A stretch of 64,000 nucleotides of DNA from Endozoicomonas elysicola (GTDB taxonomy: Bacteria > Pseudomonadota > Gammaproteobacteria > Pseudomonadales > Endozoicomonadaceae): positions 3,818,780 to 3,882,779 of the forward strand of contig NZ_JOJP01000001.1 of NCBI RefSeq assembly GCF_000710775.1, in the 5' to 3' direction. The position numbers and the translations under genes were made by a program. How positions within the stretch are numbered: position 1 is the first letter of the stretch; each line of letters begins with the position of its first letter. Shown here one piece after another: positions 47,474-56,810 of the stretch. The notes beneath the pieces are model-generated. The model searched no databases. It saw nothing but the letters and a program-made list of their open reading frames with translations, and was not told the origin of the DNA.

Positions 47474-48505
47474 ATGAAACATAATAAAAAAGAAAATGTT
47501 ACTGACCTTTGCTCCCCCCCTTACTTTTCTTCAAATTGTCGTTTTCAACGCCGCCTGACTACCTTGACTCTGCTGCTTGCAAGCATCACTGCTAACACTG
47601 CGGTTGCCGATCTCTTTTACTGTGAACCCAGTTCAAATCCTCAATCACTTCACCCCTATGATGACATGATCACCCTCTCAAACATTTCGGGAGGCAAGGT
47701 CATGACCCTGGGTGAGTTCACAGAGAATATGGAGCAATTATCCAGCTCAACGCCAAACATTGACAAAACCAGACTGACTGATAGTCAATGGTATTTTTCA
47801 GGACCCGTTCAACCACAGCGTAACGGGTCATCAGGTTCTTTCCATTTTTCCATTGACCCGTCTGTTGACGCCATAAGAATCAGTCAGAAACGAACCTCAC
47901 CTGAAGGCTTAACCATCCACCCTCCCGGTACAGTGGAAACCATGACTCAGGAGACACTGCAGACACAATGCATTTTCCTGCAACAACCGGCTGTAGCGGG
48001 AGAGTGGTCACTGAGTACACTTGACGACACCATTATTCACATCCAGTCACCTCTGGAAATTGCCAGCTTTGAAGAAGTAGTACCGGTTCCCGGTCGACAT
48101 GGCTGGGGGTTTCTATCTTCACACTTCACGAAAGATGACTCCCTGAGACAGGTATCCTTTTACCAGCTTTCCATCTTTGATGGGCCTTATTCGAGCGCTT
48201 CTCGAGCCGTCAGCATTCATAGCGTATCGCTTTACAGTGATCACCAGCTGCTCCAAAGAATCCCTGTCTCTCCCTGTTCAATGGAGCGGTGGCATCTTTT
48301 TTCAGTTCAGGGAACCTTAGCACTCCCTATTGATCAAGATACCGGGTGCTATATGCCCCTTAGTGAGAACGAGCCACTTCTGGAAGAAGCATTCATTCAC
48401 CTGAACAAAAAACATTCACACCCTCTTCGCTATGTAGTTATTGAGGGATACCTCAAAAGTGGAGAACCTTTTCGCCGTATGGAATTACTCCCTGAGAACC
48501 AGTGA
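47474..48505 (+). CDS. Exported orphan protein (343 aa)
   Basis: A Sec-type signal peptide lies after a hydrophilic leader: basic FQRRL, hydrophobic LTLLLASITANTAVA and cleavage near residue 45. The mature part is beta-rich with four Cys and no recognised motif. A run of seven C (47514-47520) falls at codons 14-16, before the signal core, where slippage would abolish export and expression. It is convergent with the 8-oxoguanine deaminase gene 13 bases downstream. No family recognised. Confidence 0.65.
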   Translation: MKHNKKENVTDLCSPPYFSSNCRFQRRLTTLTLLLASITANTAVADLFYCEPSSNPQSLHPYDDMITLSNISGGKVMTLGEFTENMEQLSSSTPNIDKTRLTDSQWYFSGPVQPQRNGSSGSFHFSIDPSVDAIRISQKRTSPEGLTIHPPGTVETMTQETLQTQCIFLQQPAVAGEWSLSTLDDTIIHIQSPLEIASFEEVVPVPGRHGWGFLSSHFTKDDSLRQVSFYQLSIFDGPYSSASRAVSIHSVSLYSDHQLLQRIPVSPCSMERWHLFSVQGTLALPIDQDTGCYMPLSENEPLLEEAFIHLNKKHSHPLRYVVIEGYLKSGEPFRRMELLPENQ

Positions 48506-48518
48506 GACTCCCTCTACC

Positions 48519-49886
48519 TTATTGAGAAACCAGTTTGGTCAGCTCTGTCAGGGCTGAGTGGATATCAGTAACCAGTTGTCGTTCATCAATACCCGCTACT
48601 TCGCCATGTTCAACCCGAAGTTTGCCATTCACAAACAAATAATCCACCTGGGCAGGCTCACCACACATCAATGGAGCCCATAATGGAGAGTGAACAGAGA
48701 CCATTCTTGGGTTATCGACATTATAAAGAGCAATATCTGCAGCCTTACCGACCGCAATCTCTCCAACTCCATCTAGCCCCAGTATTTTCGCTCCACCCTG
48801 GGAACCCCACTGTAGAACCCAGTCAAGATGAGTGGCTTCTGCCCCATGCTGTGTTCGATGCAACAACCAGGAGAGATTCAGCTCCTGAAGCATGGAAGCC
48901 GATTCTGCCGAAGCCGAGCCATCGACGCCAATACTGACAGGAACCCCCGCCTCTACCATTTCAATCACGGGGGCAATACCACTGCCCAACCGACAGTTCG
49001 ACGTTGGACAGTGACCAATGCCTGTTCCGGTTTCAGCCAGCGTCTGAATAGCATGGGTATCCGTCTTCACCAGATGCGCAAACCAGACATCGGATCCCAG
49101 CCAATCACAGGACTCGGCATAATCAATGGCACTCATGCCGTACTTTGCAAGCGCCTGTTCATCGTCGTATGACACTTCCAGTAAGTGCGAGTGCATTTTC
49201 AGCTGATGACTTCTAGCATAATCAGCCATCACTCTCAGGTGATCCGGCTCACTGCCATGCACCAGACTGGTTGGCGCAACCACCAAGCGTTTCATGGCTA
49301 TGGGAGACGGATCATGATGACGGGTTCTTGTGCCTTCCAGAAGCGAAAGGTATTGATCCAGCGATTCAGACTCAACGGCAGATTTCTCCATCCCCCTATG
49401 AGAGCCATGCGTCGTTGTTCCACCACGGCAGAGCACAAAACGAATACCCACCTCTTCCGCTGCCTGCCAAACTGCTGCTTCCACTTCAGGGCTGGTGTTT
49501 TTGTGATAAAGGTAGTGATGATCGGCACAGGTTGTGGTGCCGGAACGGAGCAGTTCATAGAAACCCAGACGGGCCGCCTGATACATCAGCTCTGGAGTAA
49601 CCTTTGGCCAGAAGCGGTAAGGTACAGAAACCAGCCAGTCACCAAGCCCCTGGTTAAGCCCTTCCGGAACTCCCTTTAGAATAGACTGGGCAAGATGGTG
49701 GTGAGTATTCACCAAACCTGGATAGACGACGCAGTGCGAGGCATCAATGACCTGCTCCTGGTGCCCCGGCAACGGTAAGAGCCCTTGCCCCAGTTCAGTA
49801 ATAAAGCCTTCTGAAATTCGAATGTCCGTTGACTCTGGTGAACCCGGTGCATAAACCGCCCTGGCATTTTTTATTAGAAAACTCAT
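48519..49886 (-). CDS. 8-oxoguanine deaminase / AtzB-like amidohydrolase
   Basis: A Zn-dependent amidohydrolase of 455 residues. Metal ligands are visible in VNTHHHLAQ, HSHLLE, AHLVK and the Asp of GVDGSASAESASM, with HCPTSNCRLGSG before it. This set is characteristic of the 8-oxoguanine deaminase (PA0142-type) branch, once annotated as hydroxydechloroatrazine ethylaminohydrolase. The ATG at 49886 has GGAG six bases upstream. Divergent from the NMT1-type ABC genes, consistent with a nucleobase salvage or detoxification locus. Confidence 0.9.
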   Translation of the reverse strand: MSFLIKNARAVYAPGSPESTDIRISEGFITELGQGLLPLPGHQEQVIDASHCVVYPGLVNTHHHLAQSILKGVPEGLNQGLGDWLVSVPYRFWPKVTPELMYQAARLGFYELLRSGTTTCADHHYLYHKNTSPEVEAAVWQAAEEVGIRFVLCRGGTTTHGSHRGMEKSAVESESLDQYLSLLEGTRTRHHDPSPIAMKRLVVAPTSLVHGSEPDHLRVMADYARSHQLKMHSHLLEVSYDDEQALAKYGMSAIDYAESCDWLGSDVWFAHLVKTDTHAIQTLAETGTGIGHCPTSNCRLGSGIAPVIEMVEAGVPVSIGVDGSASAESASMLQELNLSWLLHRTQHGAEATHLDWVLQWGSQGGAKILGLDGVGEIAVGKAADIALYNVDNPRMVSVHSPLWAPLMCGEPAQVDYLFVNGKLRVEHGEVAGIDERQLVTDIHSALTELTKLVSQ

Positions 49887-50397
49887 ACACAACTCCAAAA
49901 TATTCTGGATTTATCAAAGCAATCTTCAAGCCAGAGAGCACTCAAAAATACTTCATTGGCACTCAGGCGGGGAAAAGCCATTGCCACCCTGCGCTACTCC
50001 TTTCCCTTGGGAACGGCGACTGAAATAGAAATACCTCTAATAGCAAATGCCAAGTGATGGAGCAGCTGAAGCCCCCGCCGCACCATTCTGGCGCACGGAT
50101 ACATAACAAAAATTTATTAATTCCAGATTTTCTCCATGATCCCCCTTTCATTTGCGGTATTCCTTGATCTGGCACACCACTTGCTCAGGAGTCATTGCAA
50201 GTTTTTGCATTGAGTAGAAGCTGTCAAGGCGTCGCCTGGGTCATTGCTCAACGCACAACCACACTCAGTGATGGTCACGCGCCCGTCTATACGATGGCGT
50301 GGTACTGACAGTTCAGCCAGTGTGGCAGGCGTTGATACCCGGAGTTCTTACCTGCCCCATCATTGAGCCCCTATTTAACCCAGTGGCAGGACATACA
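49887..50397. other. Intergenic region between deaminase and ABC transporter genes
   Basis: About 510 bases holding the divergent promoters. Two short overlapping ORFs carry no signals. A small palindrome (TTCCCTTGGGAA, about 50013-50024) may be an operator. No recognisable purine or TPP riboswitch consensus was seen. Confidence 0.5.
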
Positions 50398-51396
50398 ATG
50401 ACAACACCTCGATGGATACGAAAACTCTGCTCTTCACTGGCCTTTGCCATTACCTCCACACAGGCCATTGCCGCAGACCAGGTCACTTTTCAGCTGGACT
50501 GGCTGCCAGGCGGCGATAAGGCGCCTGTTTACGTTGGCATTCATGAAGGTTTTTTTGCCGAGCAGGATATTGAAGTAAAAATCTCTTCGGGACGAGGGTC
50601 TACTGATGCCATCAGTAAACTGGCTACCGGCACCGCCGATATCGGCCAGGCCGACCTGGTTGCCCTGATGATGGCCAAGGCCAATGACCAGGTTCCAGTA
50701 ACCGCCGTTCACTCTGTTTTCAGTGAGGCGCCCCACGCCTTCTTTATACTTAAAGGCTCTGGCATCGACAGTGCCAAAGATGTCGCTGGTAAAACCATAG
50801 CCACCTCCCCATTTACTTCATCCAATATCTTTCTTCCCCTGCTTTTGGATTTGAACAATGTTGAAGAAGAGAGCATCAATCTGGTGAAAGCCAACCCAGG
50901 CGCCCTGAACCCGATGCTGATGACTGGAAGCACAGATGTGGTGATTTCCTGGCTGACCGACACTGAGCGCTATCGCCAGCAGGCCAGAGATGCCGGAAAG
51001 GATCTTGAAGTACTCCCCTGGTACGACGCAGGCCTTGAGTTTTACTCAACGGCACTGGTCGCCTCCGACCAATTCCTTGCAGAACGCCCTGATGTTGCCA
51101 GACGCTTTATCAAGGCTTTTGCCAAAGCGATTGACTATACCTGGAAAAACCCGGAAGCCAGTGGTGTGGCCATTAACAAACAGGTACCCGAGGTAGATGC
51201 ACAGGTTGCCGCTGACACCATCAAGGCCATCAAGGGGCTGGTATATAACGAAGCCAGTGCTTCCCATGGGCTTGGCAAATTTGATCCAGAGCGGCTGGCA
51301 ACCACCTGGAGCTGGACTGCCAGGGCGCAACAGTTGGATATTGCCAGCTTTAACCCCGCATCTGCCGTAACCCCGGACAGCCTTAACGGAGAGTAA
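50398..51396 (+). CDS. ABC transporter substrate-binding protein, NMT1/THI5-like
   Basis: From the ATG at 50398 the product is 332 residues, with a signal peptide ending TQAIAA. The mature start FQLDWLPGGDKAPVYVGIHEGFF is the standard NMT1/THI5 entry, followed by SGRGSTDAISKLATGTADIG and KTIATSPFTSSNIF. Such proteins bind pyrimidine or purine-like ligands (HMP, uracil, riboflavin-like). The first gene of a three-gene importer operon ending in an oxygenase. An earlier in-frame start at 50299 would add a spurious leader. Confidence 0.92.
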   Translation: MTTPRWIRKLCSSLAFAITSTQAIAADQVTFQLDWLPGGDKAPVYVGIHEGFFAEQDIEVKISSGRGSTDAISKLATGTADIGQADLVALMMAKANDQVPVTAVHSVFSEAPHAFFILKGSGIDSAKDVAGKTIATSPFTSSNIFLPLLLDLNNVEEESINLVKANPGALNPMLMTGSTDVVISWLTDTERYRQQARDAGKDLEVLPWYDAGLEFYSTALVASDQFLAERPDVARRFIKAFAKAIDYTWKNPEASGVAINKQVPEVDAQVAADTIKAIKGLVYNEASASHGLGKFDPERLATTWSWTARAQQLDIASFNPASAVTPDSLNGE

Positions 51397-51399
51397 ACC

Positions 51400-52179
51400 A
51401 TGCGACACTGTGTAGAGTTTTCCGGCATTTCTCACAGCTATGAGAAAGACAATGGCGAAAAAGTACTGGCGCTCAATAATGTCAATTTTACCATTGAGCA
51501 GCATGAGTTTGTTGCTGTCGTCGGCCCCTCCGGCTGTGGCAAGTCGACTCTGCTCAGATTGCTATCGGGATTGATAACCCCCAGCCAGGGGACAGTGCGG
51601 ATTTATGACCAGCAGGTTGATGGTCCGAGAGAGGATGTGGGCATCGTATTTCAAAAACCGGTGCTCCTTCCCTGGCTGAACGTAATGGATAACGTGCTGT
51701 TCCCAGTAAAACACAAGTACGGCCGCATTACTCAAAGTCATCGAGAACAGGCCATGGCCCTTCTGACCATGGCGGGTCTGGAAGCGTTTGCTCACCATCG
51801 CCCCGATGAGCTGTCAGGTGGTATGCAACAGCGGGTAGGTATTACCCGCGCTCTGTTGCTTGATCCGGATATTCTGATCATGGATGAACCTTTCTCCGCA
51901 CTGGATGCACTAACCCGTGAGCAAATGGGGTTTGATCTTTTGGGCCTCTGGCGGGAAAAACCCAAGACCGTTCTGTTCATCACCCATTCGATTTCCGAAG
52001 CGGTATTGCTGGCCGACCGGGTACTGGTCATGAGTGAGAGGCCCGGTACGCTGGTCGATAATATTACGATCGAGCTGCCCAGACCCCGTTCTCTGGATAC
52101 TTTACAGCATCCTGAATTTGGCTATTACACGCGAGTACTGCGCGATTACATTTATCAGACTGACAGGGTGGCCGCATGA
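51400..52179 (+). CDS. ABC transporter ATPase, NitT/TauT type
   Basis: A 259-residue ATPase with Walker A GPSGCGKSTLLR, Q-loop FQKPVLLPW, signature LSGGMQQRVGITRALL, Walker B LIMDEPFSALD and H-loop THSISEA. It belongs to the nitrate/sulfonate/pyrimidine importer group. It lies three bases after the binding-protein gene and overlaps the permease gene by four bases. Confidence 0.96.
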   Translation: MRHCVEFSGISHSYEKDNGEKVLALNNVNFTIEQHEFVAVVGPSGCGKSTLLRLLSGLITPSQGTVRIYDQQVDGPREDVGIVFQKPVLLPWLNVMDNVLFPVKHKYGRITQSHREQAMALLTMAGLEAFAHHRPDELSGGMQQRVGITRALLLDPDILIMDEPFSALDALTREQMGFDLLGLWREKPKTVLFITHSISEAVLLADRVLVMSERPGTLVDNITIELPRPRSLDTLQHPEFGYYTRVLRDYIYQTDRVAA

Positions 52180-52949
52180 CAATGAAAACCTTTCTGTCCC
52201 ATAAAGTGCTGCCCATACTCGCGCTGGTCAGCCTGATTCCTCTGTGGGAGCTGATCTGCCGACTGTTAGAGATCCCGGTGTTTGTTCTGCCTGCACCCAG
52301 TGATATTGCCGAAGCTTTTTTCCAGGTTGAAAGCCAGCGCTGGGTTGGACATCTATGGGCTACGGTCAGTATTGCTCTTCAGGGATTTTTGCTGTCGATT
52401 GCCATCAGTATTCCCATGGCCATGCTGATGGTACGCTCCCGATTTCTGGCTCGAACTCTTTACCCATTGCTGGTCATCATTCAGTCGACACCTGTCGTCG
52501 CCATTGCACCACTGCTTATTGTTATTCTGGGCACCGGTGAAGCACCAAGACTGGTCATTACCTGTCTGATTACTTTTTTCCCACTGGTGGTTTCTGCAAC
52601 CACCGGCATGCTGGCAACGCCCCCGGAAATGATTGAACTGTCCCGTTCGCTGAAAGCGCCGGTGCATAAGGAGATCTGGCAAATTCGCCTGCCCTACGCA
52701 ACCCCGTATATTTTCAGCGGTCTGAAAGTGGCCATTACCCTGTCGATTATTGGCGCTGTTGTCGCAGAGTTTGTCGCTGCTGAGCAGGGGCTGGGGTACT
52801 TCGTTCAATTCTCAACATCGTACTTTAAAATTCCACAGGCTTTTGCCGCCCTGTTCTTTCTCGCTGCGGTCAGCCTGATCCTGTTCAAGCTGATCCAGTG
52901 GATTCAGAAGATCGGCTTTGCCTGGAGCCTGACCAAAACAGAGCTGTAA
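52176..52949 (+). CDS. ABC transporter permease, NitT/TauT type
   Basis: A 257-residue BPD_transp_1 permease with six TM helices and the EAA-loop-like region (EMIELSRSLKAPVHKEIWQI then LPYATPYIFSGLKVAI). A four-base ATGA overlap with the ATPase gene shows coupling. Only one permease gene, so a homodimer is expected. Confidence 0.95.
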   Translation: MTMKTFLSHKVLPILALVSLIPLWELICRLLEIPVFVLPAPSDIAEAFFQVESQRWVGHLWATVSIALQGFLLSIAISIPMAMLMVRSRFLARTLYPLLVIIQSTPVVAIAPLLIVILGTGEAPRLVITCLITFFPLVVSATTGMLATPPEMIELSRSLKAPVHKEIWQIRLPYATPYIFSGLKVAITLSIIGAVVAEFVAAEQGLGYFVQFSTSYFKIPQAFAALFFLAAVSLILFKLIQWIQKIGFAWSLTKTEL

Positions 52950-53051
52950 CCCTTTATTTTTTCAACTCTGGAGTAGAAGCGGCAGATTTCCTTCCAGAAA
53001 TCAGGCATTGCTCCAATAACGGCAATTCTGCCCAACTATTGGAGAAAGACA

Positions 53052-54053
53052 ATGCAAACCACCAGTCAGCAAAACTATTCACTGACAGAATTGAATCTGG
53101 AAAAAAACCTGGGCAGCCGGGGCACCGAGAACGATCAGAGATCCATCCCAATCATTGACCTCAGTCGATTTAATGAGAGAAAACCGGAAATAACCGAACA
53201 ACTCTGGTATGCCGCCGTGGAAGTGGGTTTCTTTCAAATAAAAAATCATTCCATTGCGCTGACTGATATCAATAAGGCTTTTCAGTACTCTGAGCAGTTT
53301 TTCAGTCTGCCTATGGCGGAAAAAGAGCAGTACCCACTGAAAGATGGCCTGAATGCTGGCTGGGAGTTTCAGGCTCAGGTTCGCCCATCCACCGGAACAG
53401 CTGACCGTAAGGAGTCCTATCAGATTACCCGCCCTCATATGTCAGGGCTCTGGCCAGAGAGTCATGAAAATTCAACGACCATTGACGGGTTTCAAGATTT
53501 CTTATTGACCTTTGAGCAGCAATGCTGGCAACTGGGTATGAATATACTTTCCTGTTTTGCCGACAAGCTTGGCTTTCCTTCTGATTTTTTCCACAAAGCA
53601 CATACCTGGCAGGCAGAAGACTATCAATCCACCTTGCGCCTGCTGCACTACCTCCCCATGGAAGGCAAAGCGACACCCGGTATCTGGCGTGCAGGCGCTC
53701 ACACCGACTTTGACTGTTTAACCATGGTTTTCCAAAAATCCGGTCAGGGGGGACTGCAGGTTTGCCCGGGTAAAGACAGTAAAAACAAGCTCGAATGGAC
53801 CAATGTGGTCCCGATGGACGGCATCATCACCTGTAATATTGGCGATATGCTGATGCGCTGGAGTGATGATCAGCTGAAATCCACCCTGCACCGGGTCAGA
53901 ATGCCCAGACCTGATGAAAACCAGGGTTCACGCTATTCCATGGCTTTTTTCTGCCAGGCCAATCGTAATGAGGTGATCCAGGGACCCAGGAAGAAGTATG
54001 AGGCCATTACTGCAGCCGATTATCTGCAGCAGCGAATCAAGGCAAACTTTTAG
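53052..54053 (+). CDS. 2-oxoglutarate-Fe(II) oxygenase, isopenicillin-N-synthase family
   Basis: A 333-residue protein with DIOX_N (IPIIDLSRFNERKPEITEQL, VGFFQIKNHSI) and 2OG-Fe(II) domains. The iron ligands are HTD in GAHTDFDCLTMVF (His/Asp) and His in STLHRV, with the 2OG-binding RxS in SRYSMAFF. GGAGAAAG lies five bases before the ATG. It is 102 bases after the permease gene. With 8-oxoguanine deaminase opposite, a role in oxidative purine or pyrimidine breakdown is plausible but not proven. A hairpin GGCAAGA/TCTTGCC follows (54067-54089). Confidence 0.93.
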   Translation: MQTTSQQNYSLTELNLEKNLGSRGTENDQRSIPIIDLSRFNERKPEITEQLWYAAVEVGFFQIKNHSIALTDINKAFQYSEQFFSLPMAEKEQYPLKDGLNAGWEFQAQVRPSTGTADRKESYQITRPHMSGLWPESHENSTTIDGFQDFLLTFEQQCWQLGMNILSCFADKLGFPSDFFHKAHTWQAEDYQSTLRLLHYLPMEGKATPGIWRAGAHTDFDCLTMVFQKSGQGGLQVCPGKDSKNKLEWTNVVPMDGIITCNIGDMLMRWSDDQLKSTLHRVRMPRPDENQGSRYSMAFFCQANRNEVIQGPRKKYEAITAADYLQQRIKANF

Positions 54054-54219
54054 CGTGGCTCATGCGGGCAAGAGGCGAAGCTTCTTGCCTGATTATCCGG
54101 TCCTTTACCTTTTCAAATTGAAAAGATTACCTTCCCGATCAAATCCACCGGTTAGCCAATCCTGCAATAGTCGATATAATCGCTTACTCTAAAGAGTCAT
54201 TCAGAGTGGAATTCAAGAC

Positions 54220-54624
54220 TTGGTCAGCAGACACCTCAGCCAGCCACAAAAAAAGGCCATTGCCCGGCAGTCAATACTGCTGGTCTGCATGGTGCTGGCT
54301 GTGTGCCTGTGGCAACGAGCCGGATTGGGTAGCGCCTGCCCGATTAAAGCCGATCAATATCACAGTGGCTTCATTTTTTCTTCCAATACAGGCCTTCATC
54401 AGGATATTTCTGAACCTGAATCTACTGATACGGAATGCGAGCTGAGCAATCACCTGATTCAGAACCAGTCCCAGTTGATCGAGCTCGGAGCTCTATTAGC
54501 TCCACTGTTACTGCTGATCCTTGCTTGGTTCTGTGCTGGAAGCAAAGTTACTTTCCCCTCTCTGACGGAACCCATTACTCCCCGTCGAAGGCATCACCTG
54601 GTGCTGTGTGTGTTTCAAGAATAG
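54220..54624 (+). CDS. Small membrane protein upstream of scsB (ScsA-like position)
   Basis: A 134-residue product from a TTG at 54220, with a signal-like or TM segment at about 19-37 (ILLVCMVLAVCLWQ), a soluble Cys-containing middle (ACPIKADQ and TECELSNH), a second TM helix at about 88-107 (LLAPLLLLILAWF), and a basic tail. It precedes scsB in the slot that scsA occupies in the Salmonella scsABCD operon and has similar size, but the sequence match is not certain. Its stop codon lies in a long inverted repeat leading into scsB. Confidence 0.55.
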   Translation: MVSRHLSQPQKKAIARQSILLVCMVLAVCLWQRAGLGSACPIKADQYHSGFIFSSNTGLHQDISEPESTDTECELSNHLIQNQSQLIELGALLAPLLLLILAWFCAGSKVTFPSLTEPITPRRRHHLVLCVFQE

Positions 54625-54694
54625 ACACAACTCAAATCGCTAATCACCGAATGTTCGCTGGCATTTGAGCCCGCGCTGTAGATTTGTGTCTATT
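54620..54694 (+). repeat. Nested inverted repeat in the scsA/scsB intergenic region
   Basis: AATAGACACAA (54620-54630) is complementary to TTGTGTCTATT (54684-54694), with CTCAAAT (54631-54637) and ATTTGAG (54663-54669) also pairing. The 3' arm ends directly before the scsB GGAG (54695-54698), so the fold could affect scsB translation, or the element may be an mRNA processing site. Confidence 0.55.
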
Positions 54695-54707
54695 GGAGTA
54701 TCTGGCA

Positions 54708-56810
54708 TTGAAGCACCCTGCTAAGCCCCTGGCTACTGTTCTATCATTTTTGAGTATTTTACTGCTCTCATTTTTACCGTTCATGGCTTCCGCCAGTGAA
54801 GTCAGTACCGGCTGGTTAACGGATCCCAAACACCCCCCGCTTTCGGTTCGTTTGATGTTGACCGGAGAAACCGACCCACAGGCTAAAACGGTTGAAGGCC
54901 TGCTGGAAGTTCAACTGGATGGCGACTGGAAAACCTACTGGCGATCGCCTGGTGAAGGTGGCGTTGCCCCCTCTCTTGATTGGAGTAAGTCTGAAAACCT
55001 GAATCAGGTGGAGTGGCACTGGCCCATTCCTGGTCGTTATGCGTTTATGGGAGTAGAAACCCTGGGCTATAAAGACCGAGTGGTTTTTCCGCTGACAATT
55101 CATGTCAACAACATGCAGGAGCCAGTCTGGTTTCTTGGCACACTGACCATGCCCTCATGCACCAATATCTGTGTGCTTAACGACTATGAGCTGAGCCTGA
55201 CTTTTCAGCCTGACCAGCTTGACCTCTCTGAGCAGGCCTTGCATTTGTACAATCAGGGAATCAGTCAGGTTCCCAGGCCATCAAATACGGTTGAAGTGAT
55301 GGGTGCCTTCTGGGATCAGGCAAAAGAAATCGCCATCTTCCAGATAAGCAGACCACAGGGCTGGAAAAATCCGGACGTATTCGTGGATAGCAGTAGCGAT
55401 GAGCTGAAAAACTTCATCTTTGACACTCCGAATATCCGGGTAAACGGGGACACAATCACTGCCTCGTTCAAAGTGACCAACTGGCTTGAGCCCATTGATT
55501 TGCACAATAGAGCCCTACCTCTGGTGATAACTGACCAGAATCTGGCCACAGAGCTGCAGGCAACACTGGGAAATGAGCCTCTCAAAGGGCTTCAGGATAA
55601 AGGGCTATTGACCATTATGGTTATTGCCCTGCTCGGGGGATTAATCCTCAATATCATGCCCTGTGTGCTTCCGGTACTGGGCATGAAACTCAGCAGCGTT
55701 ATTTCAACCCAAGGTCTGGAGAAGCAGCAGATTCGTGGCCAGTTTCTGGCTTCTGCAGCAGGCATTCTGGTGTCTTTCTGGCTCCTGGCACTATTTCTGG
55801 CGGCCTTAAAGCTGTCAGGTCAGGCACTGGGCTGGGGTATACAATTTCAAAACCCTTATTTTATCGGTGCAATGGTATTGGTGACCGCTGTTTTTGCGGC
55901 CAATATGATGGGCCTTTTTGAAATACAGTTATCCAGCAACACCAGCACCTGGCTGGCCTCAAAAGGTGACAACTCCTACGCAGGTCATTTTATTCAGGGT
56001 ATGTTTGCAACCTTACTGGCAACGCCCTGCAGTGCACCCTTTCTGGGAACGGCGGTCGCCTTTGCCCTGGGCGCTGACTACATTGTCCTGTTTCTGGTCT
56101 TTACTGCACTGGCCATTGGCATGGCCATTCCGTGGTTATTGATCGCCAGCTTTCCACAACTGGCCAGCTTGCTACCCAAACCCGGTCGTTGGATGAATAC
56201 AGTAAAAACACTGTTTGGTTTTATGATGCTGGCCACCAGCTTGTGGCTGCTTAGTCTGATAACCAGTTTCGTCGGTGCAGCAGCAACGCTGATTATCGGA
56301 GTCATCTTTGTTATCGGTTTGCTCTGGCGACTTGGGAAAACCAAAGGCAGTCGTTCAGTGGTTATGACTCTGGCATTTTTAAGCTTTGTGTCCGCTGCTG
56401 GTTTACTGCTCAGTTTTACAAACGGTCGCCTGTCTCCAAAGCCTGCTGCAGAGATTTCATGGCAGCCATTAAAAACAGAATCGATTCAGGGGGCCGTTCA
56501 GCAGGGTAAAACGGTGTTCGTGGATATCACCGCAGGATGGTGTATCACCTGTAAAGCCAACAAAGTTGGCGTTCTCCAGCGAGAACCGGTGTATTCACAA
56601 CTGCACGCTGATAATCTGATTGCCATGCAAGGTGATTGGACGCAGCCTTCAGAGTACGTAACCAATTTTCTGCAGTCTTATGGCCGCTACGGAGTCCCGT
56701 TTAATGTTGTATATGGCCCGGGAGCCCCGGATGGTATTGAGCTTCCGGTTATCCTCACCAGTGATGCAGTGATTAAGGCCATTGAGCAAGCCAGAGGACA
56801 TTCTCAATGA
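54708..56810 (+). CDS. scsB: ScsB-type thiol:disulfide reductase (DsbD family)
   Basis: A DsbD-family transmembrane electron relay. From a TTG at 54708 (GGAG nine bases upstream) there is a signal peptide, then the ScsB-type periplasmic domain (VRLMLTGETDPQAKTVEGL, KTYWRSPGEGGVAPSLDW). Eight or so TM helices follow with the CPVLGMKLSS/CSAPFLG cysteine motifs of the DsbD membrane core (IMPCVLPVLGMK and TPCSAPFLGTA). A C-terminal thioredoxin-like domain has WCITCKANK. In Salmonella ScsB passes electrons to ScsC and acts in copper tolerance. Here scsC is absent and scsD follows with a four-base overlap. Confidence 0.9.
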   Translation: MKHPAKPLATVLSFLSILLLSFLPFMASASEVSTGWLTDPKHPPLSVRLMLTGETDPQAKTVEGLLEVQLDGDWKTYWRSPGEGGVAPSLDWSKSENLNQVEWHWPIPGRYAFMGVETLGYKDRVVFPLTIHVNNMQEPVWFLGTLTMPSCTNICVLNDYELSLTFQPDQLDLSEQALHLYNQGISQVPRPSNTVEVMGAFWDQAKEIAIFQISRPQGWKNPDVFVDSSSDELKNFIFDTPNIRVNGDTITASFKVTNWLEPIDLHNRALPLVITDQNLATELQATLGNEPLKGLQDKGLLTIMVIALLGGLILNIMPCVLPVLGMKLSSVISTQGLEKQQIRGQFLASAAGILVSFWLLALFLAALKLSGQALGWGIQFQNPYFIGAMVLVTAVFAANMMGLFEIQLSSNTSTWLASKGDNSYAGHFIQGMFATLLATPCSAPFLGTAVAFALGADYIVLFLVFTALAIGMAIPWLLIASFPQLASLLPKPGRWMNTVKTLFGFMMLATSLWLLSLITSFVGAAATLIIGVIFVIGLLWRLGKTKGSRSVVMTLAFLSFVSAAGLLLSFTNGRLSPKPAAEISWQPLKTESIQGAVQQGKTVFVDITAGWCITCKANKVGVLQREPVYSQLHADNLIAMQGDWTQPSEYVTNFLQSYGRYGVPFNVVYGPGAPDGIELPVILTSDAVIKAIEQARGHSQ

